Shown here one piece after another: positions 7,670-14,696 of a stretch of DNA of 15,086 nucleotides (positions are counted from its first letter, which is position 1; each line of letters opens with the position of its first letter). A program made the position numbers and the translations under genes. The notes below the pieces were generated by a model. It saw only the letters and a program-made list of their open reading frames with translations, was not told where the DNA came from and did not search any database. The stretch is from Methylococcaceae bacterium (lineage in GTDB: Bacteria > Pseudomonadota > Gammaproteobacteria > Methylococcales > Methylomonadaceae): positions 1 through 15,086 of the forward strand of contig CANNLO010000080.1 in assembly GCA_947505055.1 (NCBI GenBank). The letters are read 5' to 3'.

Positions 7670-9249
7670 AACTGTTCCCCACCTTCAACATCATCTTCAA
7701 CAATATGATAAATACCATTAGCATCAATTATTCTCTGAGTGCTTTCTTCAGCCTCTTCCAAATTATCAGCACGCATCTCAGCGAATTCTAATGCCTCTTT
7801 TTCGTTATCAAAACCACCGTTTACAAGAGCTTTTTCTAGATTTTCGTATATCCCAACTCGCCTTGTCGCTGTTGAGTATCTTCTTTCAATATTGAGTAGA
7901 TTGCGCACAAGTTGATAATGGAGATCGTCAGAAGATTCGCCTTCGGCAGCAATAGTTTTTAGCAATGAAATATCTTCTGATTTAAAAAGTTGACCTTCAT
8001 CAATAGGACCATATGGGTAGATACGACCTGTTGCTGATTTATAAATAGCTGGAACACTATCTTCTATTTCGTTTTTTTCTTTAACCCAAATCCTTCGAAT
8101 TTCTTCAATTTCTTCATCAGGGATTAATTGAAAATTATCGGTCCCCTTGACGCCGCTTGCGCGAACTTTTTCTTGTGCTTTTAATAGCTCCTCAAGTAGC
8201 TTCTCTCTATAACTTTGCAAGTAAGGTCCGTGTACTAGCTTCTTTTTCCCAGTCTCCTTATCAGTCATTAGGCTCAAAGCACCACTCATTCTTTTAAAAT
8301 CACGTTTTTTAAAATCGTCAGTAGTATCTAAATAATTATTTCTAAAGTCTGCTAGCGGACTCATCCATTTTTTTTCGTCATCGTTTTTAATCATTGCTTG
8401 CATAGACTTATCTTTGTCTACCAACGTACAAACAAAGCATCCAAATCTACTATCACCACAACTAGGCGTTGATGTGTCAACCACTAATGGGCATTCATTA
8501 TCTTGTGTTGCCCCTCTGTACATATTCAACAATTGGCTGTTATCGAACCCCCAAGGGTTATCATAGGTGACCAAATACTCCCAGACGTCATCATTAGACC
8601 AGCTTACTATGGGTGGATAAATCCAAACTCTATCGAGCTTAGGATTGCCATTTCGACTAAGTAACTTTCTCGTAGAGCCTTCATGAGCCTCTATTGTCCT
8701 TTTTCGTGAGATACTTTCTGCTTTTCGTGTACCTAGCACCAATATCGCTTCACCATTCTTATCGACCATATCAAGAATAAACTGGTTAGATGGGTTAATT
8801 TTCAGGCGACTAGTACACCATCTAAACATGGGTCTGGGCGCTGGGTAACCCTTCCCAATCAAGTTCACCCAAAATCGATCAGCAATACTCGGCGTTAACC
8901 GTTGAGGAATGATGGGGACATTTTGTTGTTCTGCTTCAATTCGCATTTTTTCAAGCGAAGCTTCTACCCACATGGCAACAACAGGGTTTTCTACCAAGGT
9001 ATCCGTACTAATGACATGTACTGGTTTTAATCTTTTTTCTGGGGGTAATTCTTTTACAGCATTCCAAACAAGCTGCAGGCAAGCTGTGGAATCTTTCCCG
9101 CCACTATATCCAATAACCCAAGGTATGCCGTCGCTTAAGTACAGTGTTTGAATTTGCTCTTTCAATAGATTCACATCATTATCGATGCCATTCTCATCAA
9201 AAGATGACCTTTGGTAATTATCGACAAACGTTATTTTCTTTTCTTCCAT
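7666..9249 (-). CDS. dndC: Phosphorothioation sulfurtransferase DndC (PAPS reductase-like)
   Basis: A 527-residue adenine-nucleotide alpha-hydrolase/PAPS-reductase family enzyme. The PP-loop SGGKDS (S49-S54) binds ATP. Cysteines C145 (FRWCTSR), C253, C264, C271 and C274 are in the positions expected for the Fe-S cluster of DndC. Known DndC has ATP pyrophosphatase activity and is thought to activate the DNA backbone by adenylation before sulfur transfer. Its acidic C-terminal extension is typical of the full-length family. The ATG at 9249 shares its A with the dndB stop (TGATG) and has GAGG 6 bases upstream. The GTG at 9252 lies only three bases from that site and is less likely. With no dndA nearby, sulfur must come from another cysteine desulfurase. 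Confidence 0.92.
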   Translation of the reverse strand: MEEKKITFVDNYQRSSFDENGIDNDVNLLKEQIQTLYLSDGIPWVIGYSGGKDSTACLQLVWNAVKELPPEKRLKPVHVISTDTLVENPVVAMWVEASLEKMRIEAEQQNVPIIPQRLTPSIADRFWVNLIGKGYPAPRPMFRWCTSRLKINPSNQFILDMVDKNGEAILVLGTRKAESISRKRTIEAHEGSTRKLLSRNGNPKLDRVWIYPPIVSWSNDDVWEYLVTYDNPWGFDNSQLLNMYRGATQDNECPLVVDTSTPSCGDSRFGCFVCTLVDKDKSMQAMIKNDDEKKWMSPLADFRNNYLDTTDDFKKRDFKRMSGALSLMTDKETGKKKLVHGPYLQSYREKLLEELLKAQEKVRASGVKGTDNFQLIPDEEIEEIRRIWVKEKNEIEDSVPAIYKSATGRIYPYGPIDEGQLFKSEDISLLKTIAAEGESSDDLHYQLVRNLLNIERRYSTATRRVGIYENLEKALVNGGFDNEKEALEFAEMRADNLEEAEESTQRIIDANGIYHIVEDDVEGGEQF

Positions 9250-10343
9250 CACTGACCTCGCTTATAAGCGTCTTCTAATCGTTTTTCTTCTGGGCTTAAA
9301 GTTAACCCAAGTCGCTGTTTTATTAAATTACTAGTCAAAGTAACGTTGCTTGATGTTTTTGATACTCTTCCAGCTACGAGAGTTCTTCCTTCCCATAATT
9401 TTGCATTACTTCTTGACCAATCAATATTACTTAACCCTGATAAAGACTCTTTCCAATTTGTTGGTTGTTCTAAAAGTAACTGGCTGCCAGCAATCCCCAA
9501 GGATTGTAATGCTATAGCATGCGAGTGAATCATATCCTTCCTTACCTCTCCAGCTGATAAGCGGCCACTTTTCACCAAACCCCACTCCGGTATATAGTCA
9601 AAAACTGCATCCCAAAATGCGATGCAAATTTCCGAAGCTGCGTTAATGTCTTCAACACTACTATTGTCGAGCAGCGCTTGGCATGCCGAATATATTGCGC
9701 TCAATGTAAATAACTTTCTTGATCGCTCAGATAGAGTGCTTCGCTCCATCTCGACTAACCCTTTAAATGCGCTTGACTTAAGCACCACTAATTTTGCAAT
9801 CTGCGACATGTCGTTTCTGTGGTCGTATAATAGCCCTAGCGACCTGCTTGGGCGAATAGCATGTCTATTCAAATCAGCAAACATTTGCTGACTTCTCGAT
9901 AATCCCTTATCTACAAAAAATACTACTGCTATAGATTCGTCACCCAGTTTTGGTTCATCTTTTATAGCCATTTCTATAGCCGCACGTCTGTGCTGGCCAT
10001 CATTTATAATAAATTTAGCGTCCATATTTATTTTCAAAAGACCATTAAGTGACCTTCCGGACTTGTCATTAATTGCAAAAAATTCTACTTCGCCATCAAT
10101 TGAAGCCGTGATTGCTGAAAAAACATAATCAGACTGGTTGTTCGTTATATAGCGTGACATTTCTGGAACCCTGGCCCTATTAAGGATTCTTTGCGCTCTT
10201 AATTCTGGCGTTAACGCTAACTCTTCTTCATCAAATAGAAATATTTTAGGAATTAACTTAAGCGGGCACATTGCGACGTAATATTCGCGCCCAGCTTGGA
10301 TGCCTCTGATAGCAGGAAAATTGTATTCGTACGTGTTTGCCAT
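9249..10343 (-). CDS. dndB: DndB, DGQHR-domain regulator of the dnd operon
   Basis: A 364-residue protein with the hallmark DGQHR motif (115-119) in a ParB-like fold, followed by AAIEMA and a helical C-terminal half. In studied systems DndB represses dnd transcription and its loss raises the level of phosphorothioation; it is not required for the chemistry. It is the first gene of the operon, with a strong sigma-70 promoter just upstream (10371-10398) and a weak ribosome site (GAGAA). It is transcribed divergently from the HIT gene, so it may control both directions. Family assignment is firm; autoregulation here is inferred. Confidence 0.9.
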   Translation of the reverse strand: MANTYEYNFPAIRGIQAGREYYVAMCPLKLIPKIFLFDEEELALTPELRAQRILNRARVPEMSRYITNNQSDYVFSAITASIDGEVEFFAINDKSGRSLNGLLKINMDAKFIINDGQHRRAAIEMAIKDEPKLGDESIAVVFFVDKGLSRSQQMFADLNRHAIRPSRSLGLLYDHRNDMSQIAKLVVLKSSAFKGLVEMERSTLSERSRKLFTLSAIYSACQALLDNSSVEDINAASEICIAFWDAVFDYIPEWGLVKSGRLSAGEVRKDMIHSHAIALQSLGIAGSQLLLEQPTNWKESLSGLSNIDWSRSNAKLWEGRTLVAGRVSKTSSNVTLTSNLIKQRLGLTLSPEEKRLEDAYKRGQ

Positions 10344-10370
10344 GGTTGCTTCTCACTTTTGTATGTGATA

Positions 10371-10398
10371 ATTTTAACAAACAAAAAAATAAAGTCAA
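10371..10398 (-). promoter_or_regulatory. Sigma-70 promoter of dndBCDE
   Basis: Read on the minus strand, TTGACT (10398-10393) and TAAAAT (10376-10371) are separated by 16 bases. Each differs from consensus by one base. Transcription would begin near 10364, leaving a leader of about 20 bases before the dndB ATG at 10343. This is the best promoter in the window. Confidence 0.65.
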
Positions 10399-10411
10399 CA
10401 TATAACAAACA
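10375..10411. repeat. Two direct copies of TAACAAACA flanking the dndB -35 region
   Basis: Exact 9-base copies lie at 10375-10383 and 10403-10411, 28 bases apart. One touches the -10 element and the other lies just upstream of the -35. Further out, ATAATAT occurs at 10411-10417 and 10422-10428, 11 bases (one helical turn) apart. These could be operator half-sites for DndB or another repressor, though AT-rich DNA yields such repeats by chance. Confidence 0.35.
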
Positions 10412-10453
10412 TAATATTTTGATAATATCTTCTAAATGTATAGGAATTAATTT

Positions 10454-10462
10454 TGATATACT
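10454..10462 (+). promoter_or_regulatory. Extended -10 promoter of the HIT-HNH unit
   Basis: TGATATACT gives an extended -10 (TG, one base, TATACT). No good -35 lies 16-18 bases upstream, as is common for extended -10 promoters. The predicted start near 10469 leaves about 28 bases before the HIT ATG, which is preceded by a GGGGG ribosome site. Confidence 0.45.
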
Positions 10463-10496
10463 TAATTATGGTAAACAACATTTGGGGGTCAATATA

Positions 10497-10889
10497 ATGA
10501 ACAATACTGCCGCCAATCAGAGTTGTCCATTTTGCATCATAGATCAAAATAGAATCCTCCTGCAGAACAGTTTTGCTATATCTATTTCCGATGCATTTCC
10601 TGTTTCTATTGGGCATTCCTTAGTTATCCCACGAAGACATATAAGTTCTATTTTTGATGCTTCGGAAGATGAATTAGTGCATATTTTTAAATTGGTTGCT
10701 GAAACAAGAGTTCTATTGAATGACCTATATCAGCCGCAAGGGCTTAATGTCGGCATTAATGATGGAGTCGCTGCTGGGCAAACAGTAATGCACCTTCACA
10801 TACATCTAATACCTCGTTACAACGGCGACCAAAATGATCCCAGAGGTGGCGTTAGATGGATTTTTCCAGATAAAGCCAAGTATTGGTAA
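10497..10889 (+). CDS. HIT-family nucleotide hydrolase/transferase
   Basis: A 130-residue histidine-triad protein of normal length. It has an N-terminal CPFC pair (C10, C13), GHSLVIPRRH, NDGVAAGQTV, and the triad HLHIHLIPR with H99, H101 and H103, the central histidine being the usual nucleophile. HIT proteins hydrolyse or transfer nucleoside monophosphates from adenylated substrates. The ATG at 10497 has GGGGG 8 bases upstream. The frame stays open further upstream, but that would overlap dndB and encode a non-family, low-complexity extension. It is followed after 5 bases by the HNH gene and is divergent from dndB. A link to phosphorothioation by-products is inference. A housekeeping Ap4A-type hydrolase captured in the island is the alternative. 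Confidence 0.88.
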   Translation: MNNTAANQSCPFCIIDQNRILLQNSFAISISDAFPVSIGHSLVIPRRHISSIFDASEDELVHIFKLVAETRVLLNDLYQPQGLNVGINDGVAAGQTVMHLHIHLIPRYNGDQNDPRGGVRWIFPDKAKYW

Positions 10890-10894
10890 ACGCT

Positions 10895-12013
10895 ATGGCA
10901 AACCCAATCGTTCTTCCCGAAAATAGTAAAGTTCCCATATCGGAATTTTCAGGTATATTTGATAATGTAACCACCTCATACAAGTTTTTATTTTTTAAGG
11001 GTGTTCTAGAACAGCTTAAAAATAATAATTTTAATAAAAGAACCCTCCGTCTAGAGTCAATAATGATAGATATGGTTGTGCATGCTTGGTATCCAAGCAT
11101 TTTCTTTAAAATTTTTCTAGGTAAACAAGATCAGATTGCTAAAGTATTGGGTTCATTCAGCCAACCCGAAGTTTCCACCCTCAACGTTTCTGGCGTTCGG
11201 AAGCATATCGAAAGTGAAATGGTTAGAAATGCCGCACCTAATTTATTAAGACATGTGCCATACAGGCTTTTAACTTGTTTTTATATTAATGAATTGAGGG
11301 GAATCTCTGATGCAAGGAGATGTGATGCACTATATAAGATATCAATAGAAACATTTGACACAAAAAAACCCTTATACAAATTTTTAAATAAATTTGAAAT
11401 TGAAATTCACCCAGAATGGGCAATATATCTAAAAGAAAATATCAAAATTATTGAAGGCTGGTTATCGTGGAACTGGCTTAATTACTTACAAAAATTAAAT
11501 TTAAATGTCCCCAATTTAGTTGAGAAGTTATCTCCTCCAGCTCAACGGAAATCTCTGAAAACACAATCAGATTATTGGAAAGCCGTTATTAGCAACTCTG
11601 AATTGAATTGTATTTACAGCGGCGAGAAACTTACTTTGACCAACTTCGAGCTAGATCACTATTTACCCTGGAGCTTTGTAGCCCACGATAATGTCTGGAA
11701 CTTAATACCAGTTCTAGCTGATGCAAATAGATCAAAATCTGATTGGTTACCACCAGACAAATATTTTAATAAATTTGTTGAATTGCAGCATGTTGGATTA
11801 ATCCATGCAAACCAAAATTTATCCAAAGCTAAGTGGGGAAAATTAACCGAATCATTTGTTTTCGATTTACATATTGAAGAGTCAGCTCTCATGGACTTTG
11901 ATTGTTTAAAAAAAGTATATTCAGATACAATGTTACCCTTAATTTCTTTGGCAAAATCCATGGGGTTTAATAGTGAATGGGACTACACAAAAATAGAGTC
12001 AAGGAATAATTAA
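10895..12013 (+). CDS. HNH endonuclease, candidate defence effector
   Basis: A 372-residue protein with a C-terminal HNH nuclease domain at about 230-290: CIYSGEKL, then FELDHYLPWSF (H255), VWNLIPV and NRSKSDWLP supply the D-H, N and N/K elements of the fold. The 220-residue helical N-terminal region is not recognised and may bind DNA or a partner. The ATG at 10895 follows the HIT stop by 5 bases; a TTG at 10883 overlapping the HIT gene is possible but less attractive. Codons are strongly AT-rich like its neighbours. Pairing with a HIT gene next to dnd genes suggests it belongs to the phosphorothioation island, perhaps as a mark-sensitive nuclease. That is inference, as no sulfur-binding domain can be identified by eye. 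Confidence 0.75.
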   Translation: MANPIVLPENSKVPISEFSGIFDNVTTSYKFLFFKGVLEQLKNNNFNKRTLRLESIMIDMVVHAWYPSIFFKIFLGKQDQIAKVLGSFSQPEVSTLNVSGVRKHIESEMVRNAAPNLLRHVPYRLLTCFYINELRGISDARRCDALYKISIETFDTKKPLYKFLNKFEIEIHPEWAIYLKENIKIIEGWLSWNWLNYLQKLNLNVPNLVEKLSPPAQRKSLKTQSDYWKAVISNSELNCIYSGEKLTLTNFELDHYLPWSFVAHDNVWNLIPVLADANRSKSDWLPPDKYFNKFVELQHVGLIHANQNLSKAKWGKLTESFVFDLHIEESALMDFDCLKKVYSDTMLPLISLAKSMGFNSEWDYTKIESRNN

Positions 12014-12164
12014 TTTGCTCATTTGACCCTAGCCGGTATTTTAGGTGGTGGTTATCAAAGAATTAGCGCTGATCCAAACTCAATCTGATCCTTGTGGGCT
12101 AACAGTACTTATAGAGATCTCGCTAAAATCCATTTCCGCTTGTGGAATTTAATTAGTTGCACCA
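12014..12164. other. Convergent intergenic gap between HNH and GIY-YIG genes
   Basis: This 151-base spacer separates two convergent genes. It holds short weak inverted repeats (CCTA/TAGG near 12027-12044, TTCC/GGAA near 12134-12147) but no strong GC stem with a U-tract. I see no gene in it. Confidence 0.4.
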
Positions 12165-12620
12165 CTAAAGCTTACGTTCCAATAGCTGCACACAAATTTC
12201 GTTAAAAACCTCATTTACCAATACCTCCATCCATGGAAGATACCTACAACCAGCTGGCGCTGTACGCAAAGTATCTGAAATAATTTTTTCAAATGGCCCT
12301 AGCATATGCATGTTTAAAATACATTTTTCATGAATTTTGTGTTCCAAATATTGGCTAACAAACTTTTGTTCTTCCACGGGGAGTGAAGCAATTTCATCAC
12401 ATTGAACACCAACGAATAACATGTCACCACTATCTTCCCATATTTCCTCGTCAGCCTCCCTAAGCAGACGCATAAATGTCCCTTGTGGTGAAAGGTGCTC
12501 ACCCCATCTGGAAACAGGGATGCGTTGGGTTTCACCTATATATAAACAATAACCTTTTGCAATTGCATAGATGTATGGACTGCGCTGCTTGCCTTTAATT
12601 ACCCCAGAAAGGCTAATCAT
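12165..12620 (-). CDS. Small GIY-YIG nuclease paired with GHKL ATPase
   Basis: A 151-residue protein with a GIY-YIG-like core at the N-terminus: YIY (16-18) in place of GIY, then LYIGET (YIG 27-29), the catalytic-type arginine in SRWGEHL (R38) and a glutamate in YLEHKIHEKCILN (E93) with the trailing asparagine usual in the family. The C-terminal 50 residues are helical and unassigned. Its ATG overlaps the stop of the GHKL gene (ATGA, 4 bases), which indicates translational coupling. It probably supplies DNA cleavage controlled by the ATPase. The nuclease fold is likely; target and regulation are unknown. Confidence 0.7.
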   Translation of the reverse strand: MISLSGVIKGKQRSPYIYAIAKGYCLYIGETQRIPVSRWGEHLSPQGTFMRLLREADEEIWEDSGDMLFVGVQCDEIASLPVEEQKFVSQYLEHKIHEKCILNMHMLGPFEKIISDTLRTAPAGCRYLPWMEVLVNEVFNEICVQLLERKL

Positions 12621-14317
12621 TTCTCAAACAAATGCTGATTACCATTGGCCCATTCTCCGAGATTAAATGACAGCACGGTGTGATACCTGCCAATCACTCG
12701 ACGAATATCATCATCTTTTATTTCTGTAAGATTTTCATAAGTTTTATTTTCTCCAACAGCACAGCAAAAAATAATGGCCTCAAGTGCAAGACGCTCTGGA
12801 GCAGCATCATCAAAATTTGAAAGTACAGTCTTATAAAATGAGTGGCGTCTGTTAATTAACACAAAAGTACCTTGATTAGTATCTTTTTGGGTGCTCCACA
12901 GGTCCGTCCCACTTAGCACATCAGTATATCTAACTTTCTTAAACACTTCCTCTTGAGTCAGCCCATCTAAAGAATTCGCAGTGTCTTTAATTGAAACGTC
13001 CTCGAGCACCGCTTTCGTTTCCGCCTCCAGCACTTTAGCTCGCTGCTTCCTTTCTACGGCGTCAATCGTTGTAAGTCCCTCAATAGGATCATCTTCAGGA
13101 ACAGAGTCAGCTGTACTGGAAAACTCCATACCTTCACCTGCGCCAATATTTAGCTTAGTATCACAAAATTCGAATATTTGTTTAGCTTGTTTCCTTGGTA
13201 AGCGCATAAGTGTTTCCAAGTTACTGCGAGTTTCATCATCCATTCCAAGATGCTGCTTTGAAACATCAACGTGCATGAAATCATCATGCTCAGTAGTTAA
13301 TTCCATTCTGGCACGTAGGCCAAGAAGGTCTCTCGGAATTATTTCACCAAGATCATCGCCCCAACGAATCAACCTACCATTCCTATACACAAAGAAACCC
13401 TTGTTCTCCCTTGATACTTTATAGGATGAAATTTTTTCCTTTTGTTCTGCGCTCAACGGAGATGCTGAGGTTGCCATAGCCGCCTTAGGAAATGTGACTA
13501 CTTCTAGCTTTATAGGTGGTGCAGCTGGCGCTCCTGGCATAGGAATAATCCAGTTTTCCTTGAATGCGTAACACGGAACTGTCGCATCATACGTTGTGGG
13601 ATCAAACCCAGCTAGGGCATCGTCTGAAAACAAAATATCCATTGGTTTTATGCTTATAGCTGCTGCACCTGGATATGTAAGGGTTATGTTGAGACGCTTG
13701 CTTTCATCCTCGGCTGACAAAAAAGGGAAGTAAGTAACACCTAGACAATGCGTAAGCTTTTCTATGGTCGTCCTTGCAGAAGTGTGATATATATCTCCGC
13801 AATCGCTAATCTCAACCACAGTCCCAGACGGTTTCGCGCTCAACAGAATTTCATACTCAGTGCGTTCTTCAGGTGTGAGATCCTCGCATATAACTACATA
13901 TTCATTCTTGGCTTCGATAACCTTCCGATCCAAGAAGTATTTTTCACTTAGTTTGCCATCCTTCTTACTTATCATCTGGATTCGAGTCCCCAAAGAGAAT
14001 CCGGCGGATTTTAACCCCATCCCGTACTTCGACAAACTGTTAGGCTTGTAATTTGCGTATGAACCTAGTTGAAACGCGTTCTCAATTCCCTTTTCATTAA
14101 GCCCGTTACCGTCATCCACAATTCTGTATCGAGCAACGTTGGTTCGTTGACTCAGAGTTTTACCCTCCACAAGAGTTATTTCCACTTTTACATTTAGCGC
14201 CTCGGCGGCTACAGAATTGTCAATAATATCCATCAAAGCAGAGTGAGGTTCATAGCCAATACGCGCAATTGCATTACACACTCTTGCCGCATTCATTTCT
14301 ACAGGTATTTCTCTCAT
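12617..14317 (-). CDS. MORC/Hsp90/MutL-type GHKL ATPase
   Basis: A 566-residue protein. The GHKL ATP-binding fold occupies about residues 1-190: N-box ALMDIIDNS (D30, N34), DDGNGL (D68-G72) and YGMGLKSAGFSLG (G99-G111, with K103). A second S5-like region contains GFFVYRNGRLIRWGDD, the pattern seen in MORC and MutL transducer domains. The C-terminal 190 residues are charged and unassigned. In most GHKL ATPases the N-box begins with a catalytic glutamate; here it is aspartate, an unusual but conservative change. Such proteins dimerise on ATP binding and clamp DNA; bacterial MORC-like forms are known from restriction-type neighbourhoods. AGGA sits 8 bases before the ATG at 14317. It is followed by the overlapping GIY-YIG gene. 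Confidence 0.8.
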   Translation of the reverse strand: MREIPVEMNAARVCNAIARIGYEPHSALMDIIDNSVAAEALNVKVEITLVEGKTLSQRTNVARYRIVDDGNGLNEKGIENAFQLGSYANYKPNSLSKYGMGLKSAGFSLGTRIQMISKKDGKLSEKYFLDRKVIEAKNEYVVICEDLTPEERTEYEILLSAKPSGTVVEISDCGDIYHTSARTTIEKLTHCLGVTYFPFLSAEDESKRLNITLTYPGAAAISIKPMDILFSDDALAGFDPTTYDATVPCYAFKENWIIPMPGAPAAPPIKLEVVTFPKAAMATSASPLSAEQKEKISSYKVSRENKGFFVYRNGRLIRWGDDLGEIIPRDLLGLRARMELTTEHDDFMHVDVSKQHLGMDDETRSNLETLMRLPRKQAKQIFEFCDTKLNIGAGEGMEFSSTADSVPEDDPIEGLTTIDAVERKQRAKVLEAETKAVLEDVSIKDTANSLDGLTQEEVFKKVRYTDVLSGTDLWSTQKDTNQGTFVLINRRHSFYKTVLSNFDDAAPERLALEAIIFCCAVGENKTYENLTEIKDDDIRRVIGRYHTVLSFNLGEWANGNQHLFEK

Positions 14318-14552
14318 AATTATTGTCCTAATTCAAAGTCTCTCTGTTGGATAAGTATGCATTCGTTTTATAGTTTACCGCATTGCCGCATGCACCAAAA
14401 TATTTTTTTAGAACGGGATATATCTCTACTAATTTTGAATTGCGAACATTAAAATTGAATTGTTGGTCCAACTGTAGCTAAAGCAAAAAAATACCTCATA
14501 GTTTATAGTTTGGTTCATTCTATTACCAATTTAAAATAAGGATCCCCAATCA

Positions 14553-14613
14553 ATGGCTTTAACTATTTGTTGTTTTACGAACTTCACAATAAAGAATCCT
14601 AAGTTGAAGCCAT
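14553..14613. repeat. Imperfect inverted repeat with 37-base loop
   Basis: ATGGCTTTAACT (14553-14564) and AGTTGAAGCCAT (14602-14613) pair over 12 positions with a single G-U. The loop has no strong internal pairing. It resembles the outer arms of an integron attC-type site, but the boxes do not fit the GTTRRRY/RYYYAAC consensus and no inner arms are visible. Function unknown. Confidence 0.35.
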
Positions 14614-14679
14614 AGGTAATTCCATAAAAACGTTGCATTCATACACAGTGTGCTGCGTCTGCTTATTTCTATGATTTAA

Positions 14680-14692
14680 GGTTTTTTAAACC
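14680..14692 (-). terminator. Weak stem-loop after the helicase gene
   Basis: GGTTTTTTAAACC can form a 5-bp stem with a 3-base loop, 4 bases beyond the TGA of the minus-strand helicase. The stem is AT-rich and lacks a clear U-tract, so this is a weak terminator candidate at best. Confidence 0.25.
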
Positions 14693-14696
14693 ACGC

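Larger units (their letters stand above)
14318..14696. other. 379-base gene-free region before the GHKL-GIY-YIG operon
   Basis: No supported gene is present. It should contain the promoter for the GHKL gene. A minus-strand TATAAA at 14372-14367 is the best -10, but without a good -35 at the right distance. Other structures are GTTGGTCCAAC at 14462-14472 (5-bp arms around one base), a 12-bp imperfect inverted repeat at 14553-14613, and a small stem at 14680-14692 just beyond the helicase stop. No tRNA, attachment repeat or transposon end was seen. Confidence 0.4.

Noticed and set aside
10296..10496. Longer N-terminus for the HIT protein (frame open from 10296)
   Set aside because: It would overlap the start of dndB and its promoter, encodes a sequence unlike HIT proteins, and the ATG at 10497 has a clear ribosome site and the expected CPFC start.
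10344..10496. CRISPR-like or regularly spaced repeat array
   Set aside because: Only two copies of a 9-base AT-rich word are present; no repeat-spacer pattern exists anywhere in the window.
12981..13424. 147-codon plus-strand ORF inside the GHKL gene
   Set aside because: It is a shadow of the GHKL coding frame: serine-rich, with no ribosome site or known domain, while the minus strand has clear GHKL motifs.
14553..14613. Integron attC site
   Set aside because: Outer arms pair well but the terminal boxes do not match the consensus, inner arms are missing, and there is no cassette layout.
14553..14615. 20-codon ORF with AAGGA upstream
   Set aside because: It coincides with the inverted repeat, encodes an unrecognisable peptide, and the ribosome-site spacing of about 10 bases is poor.
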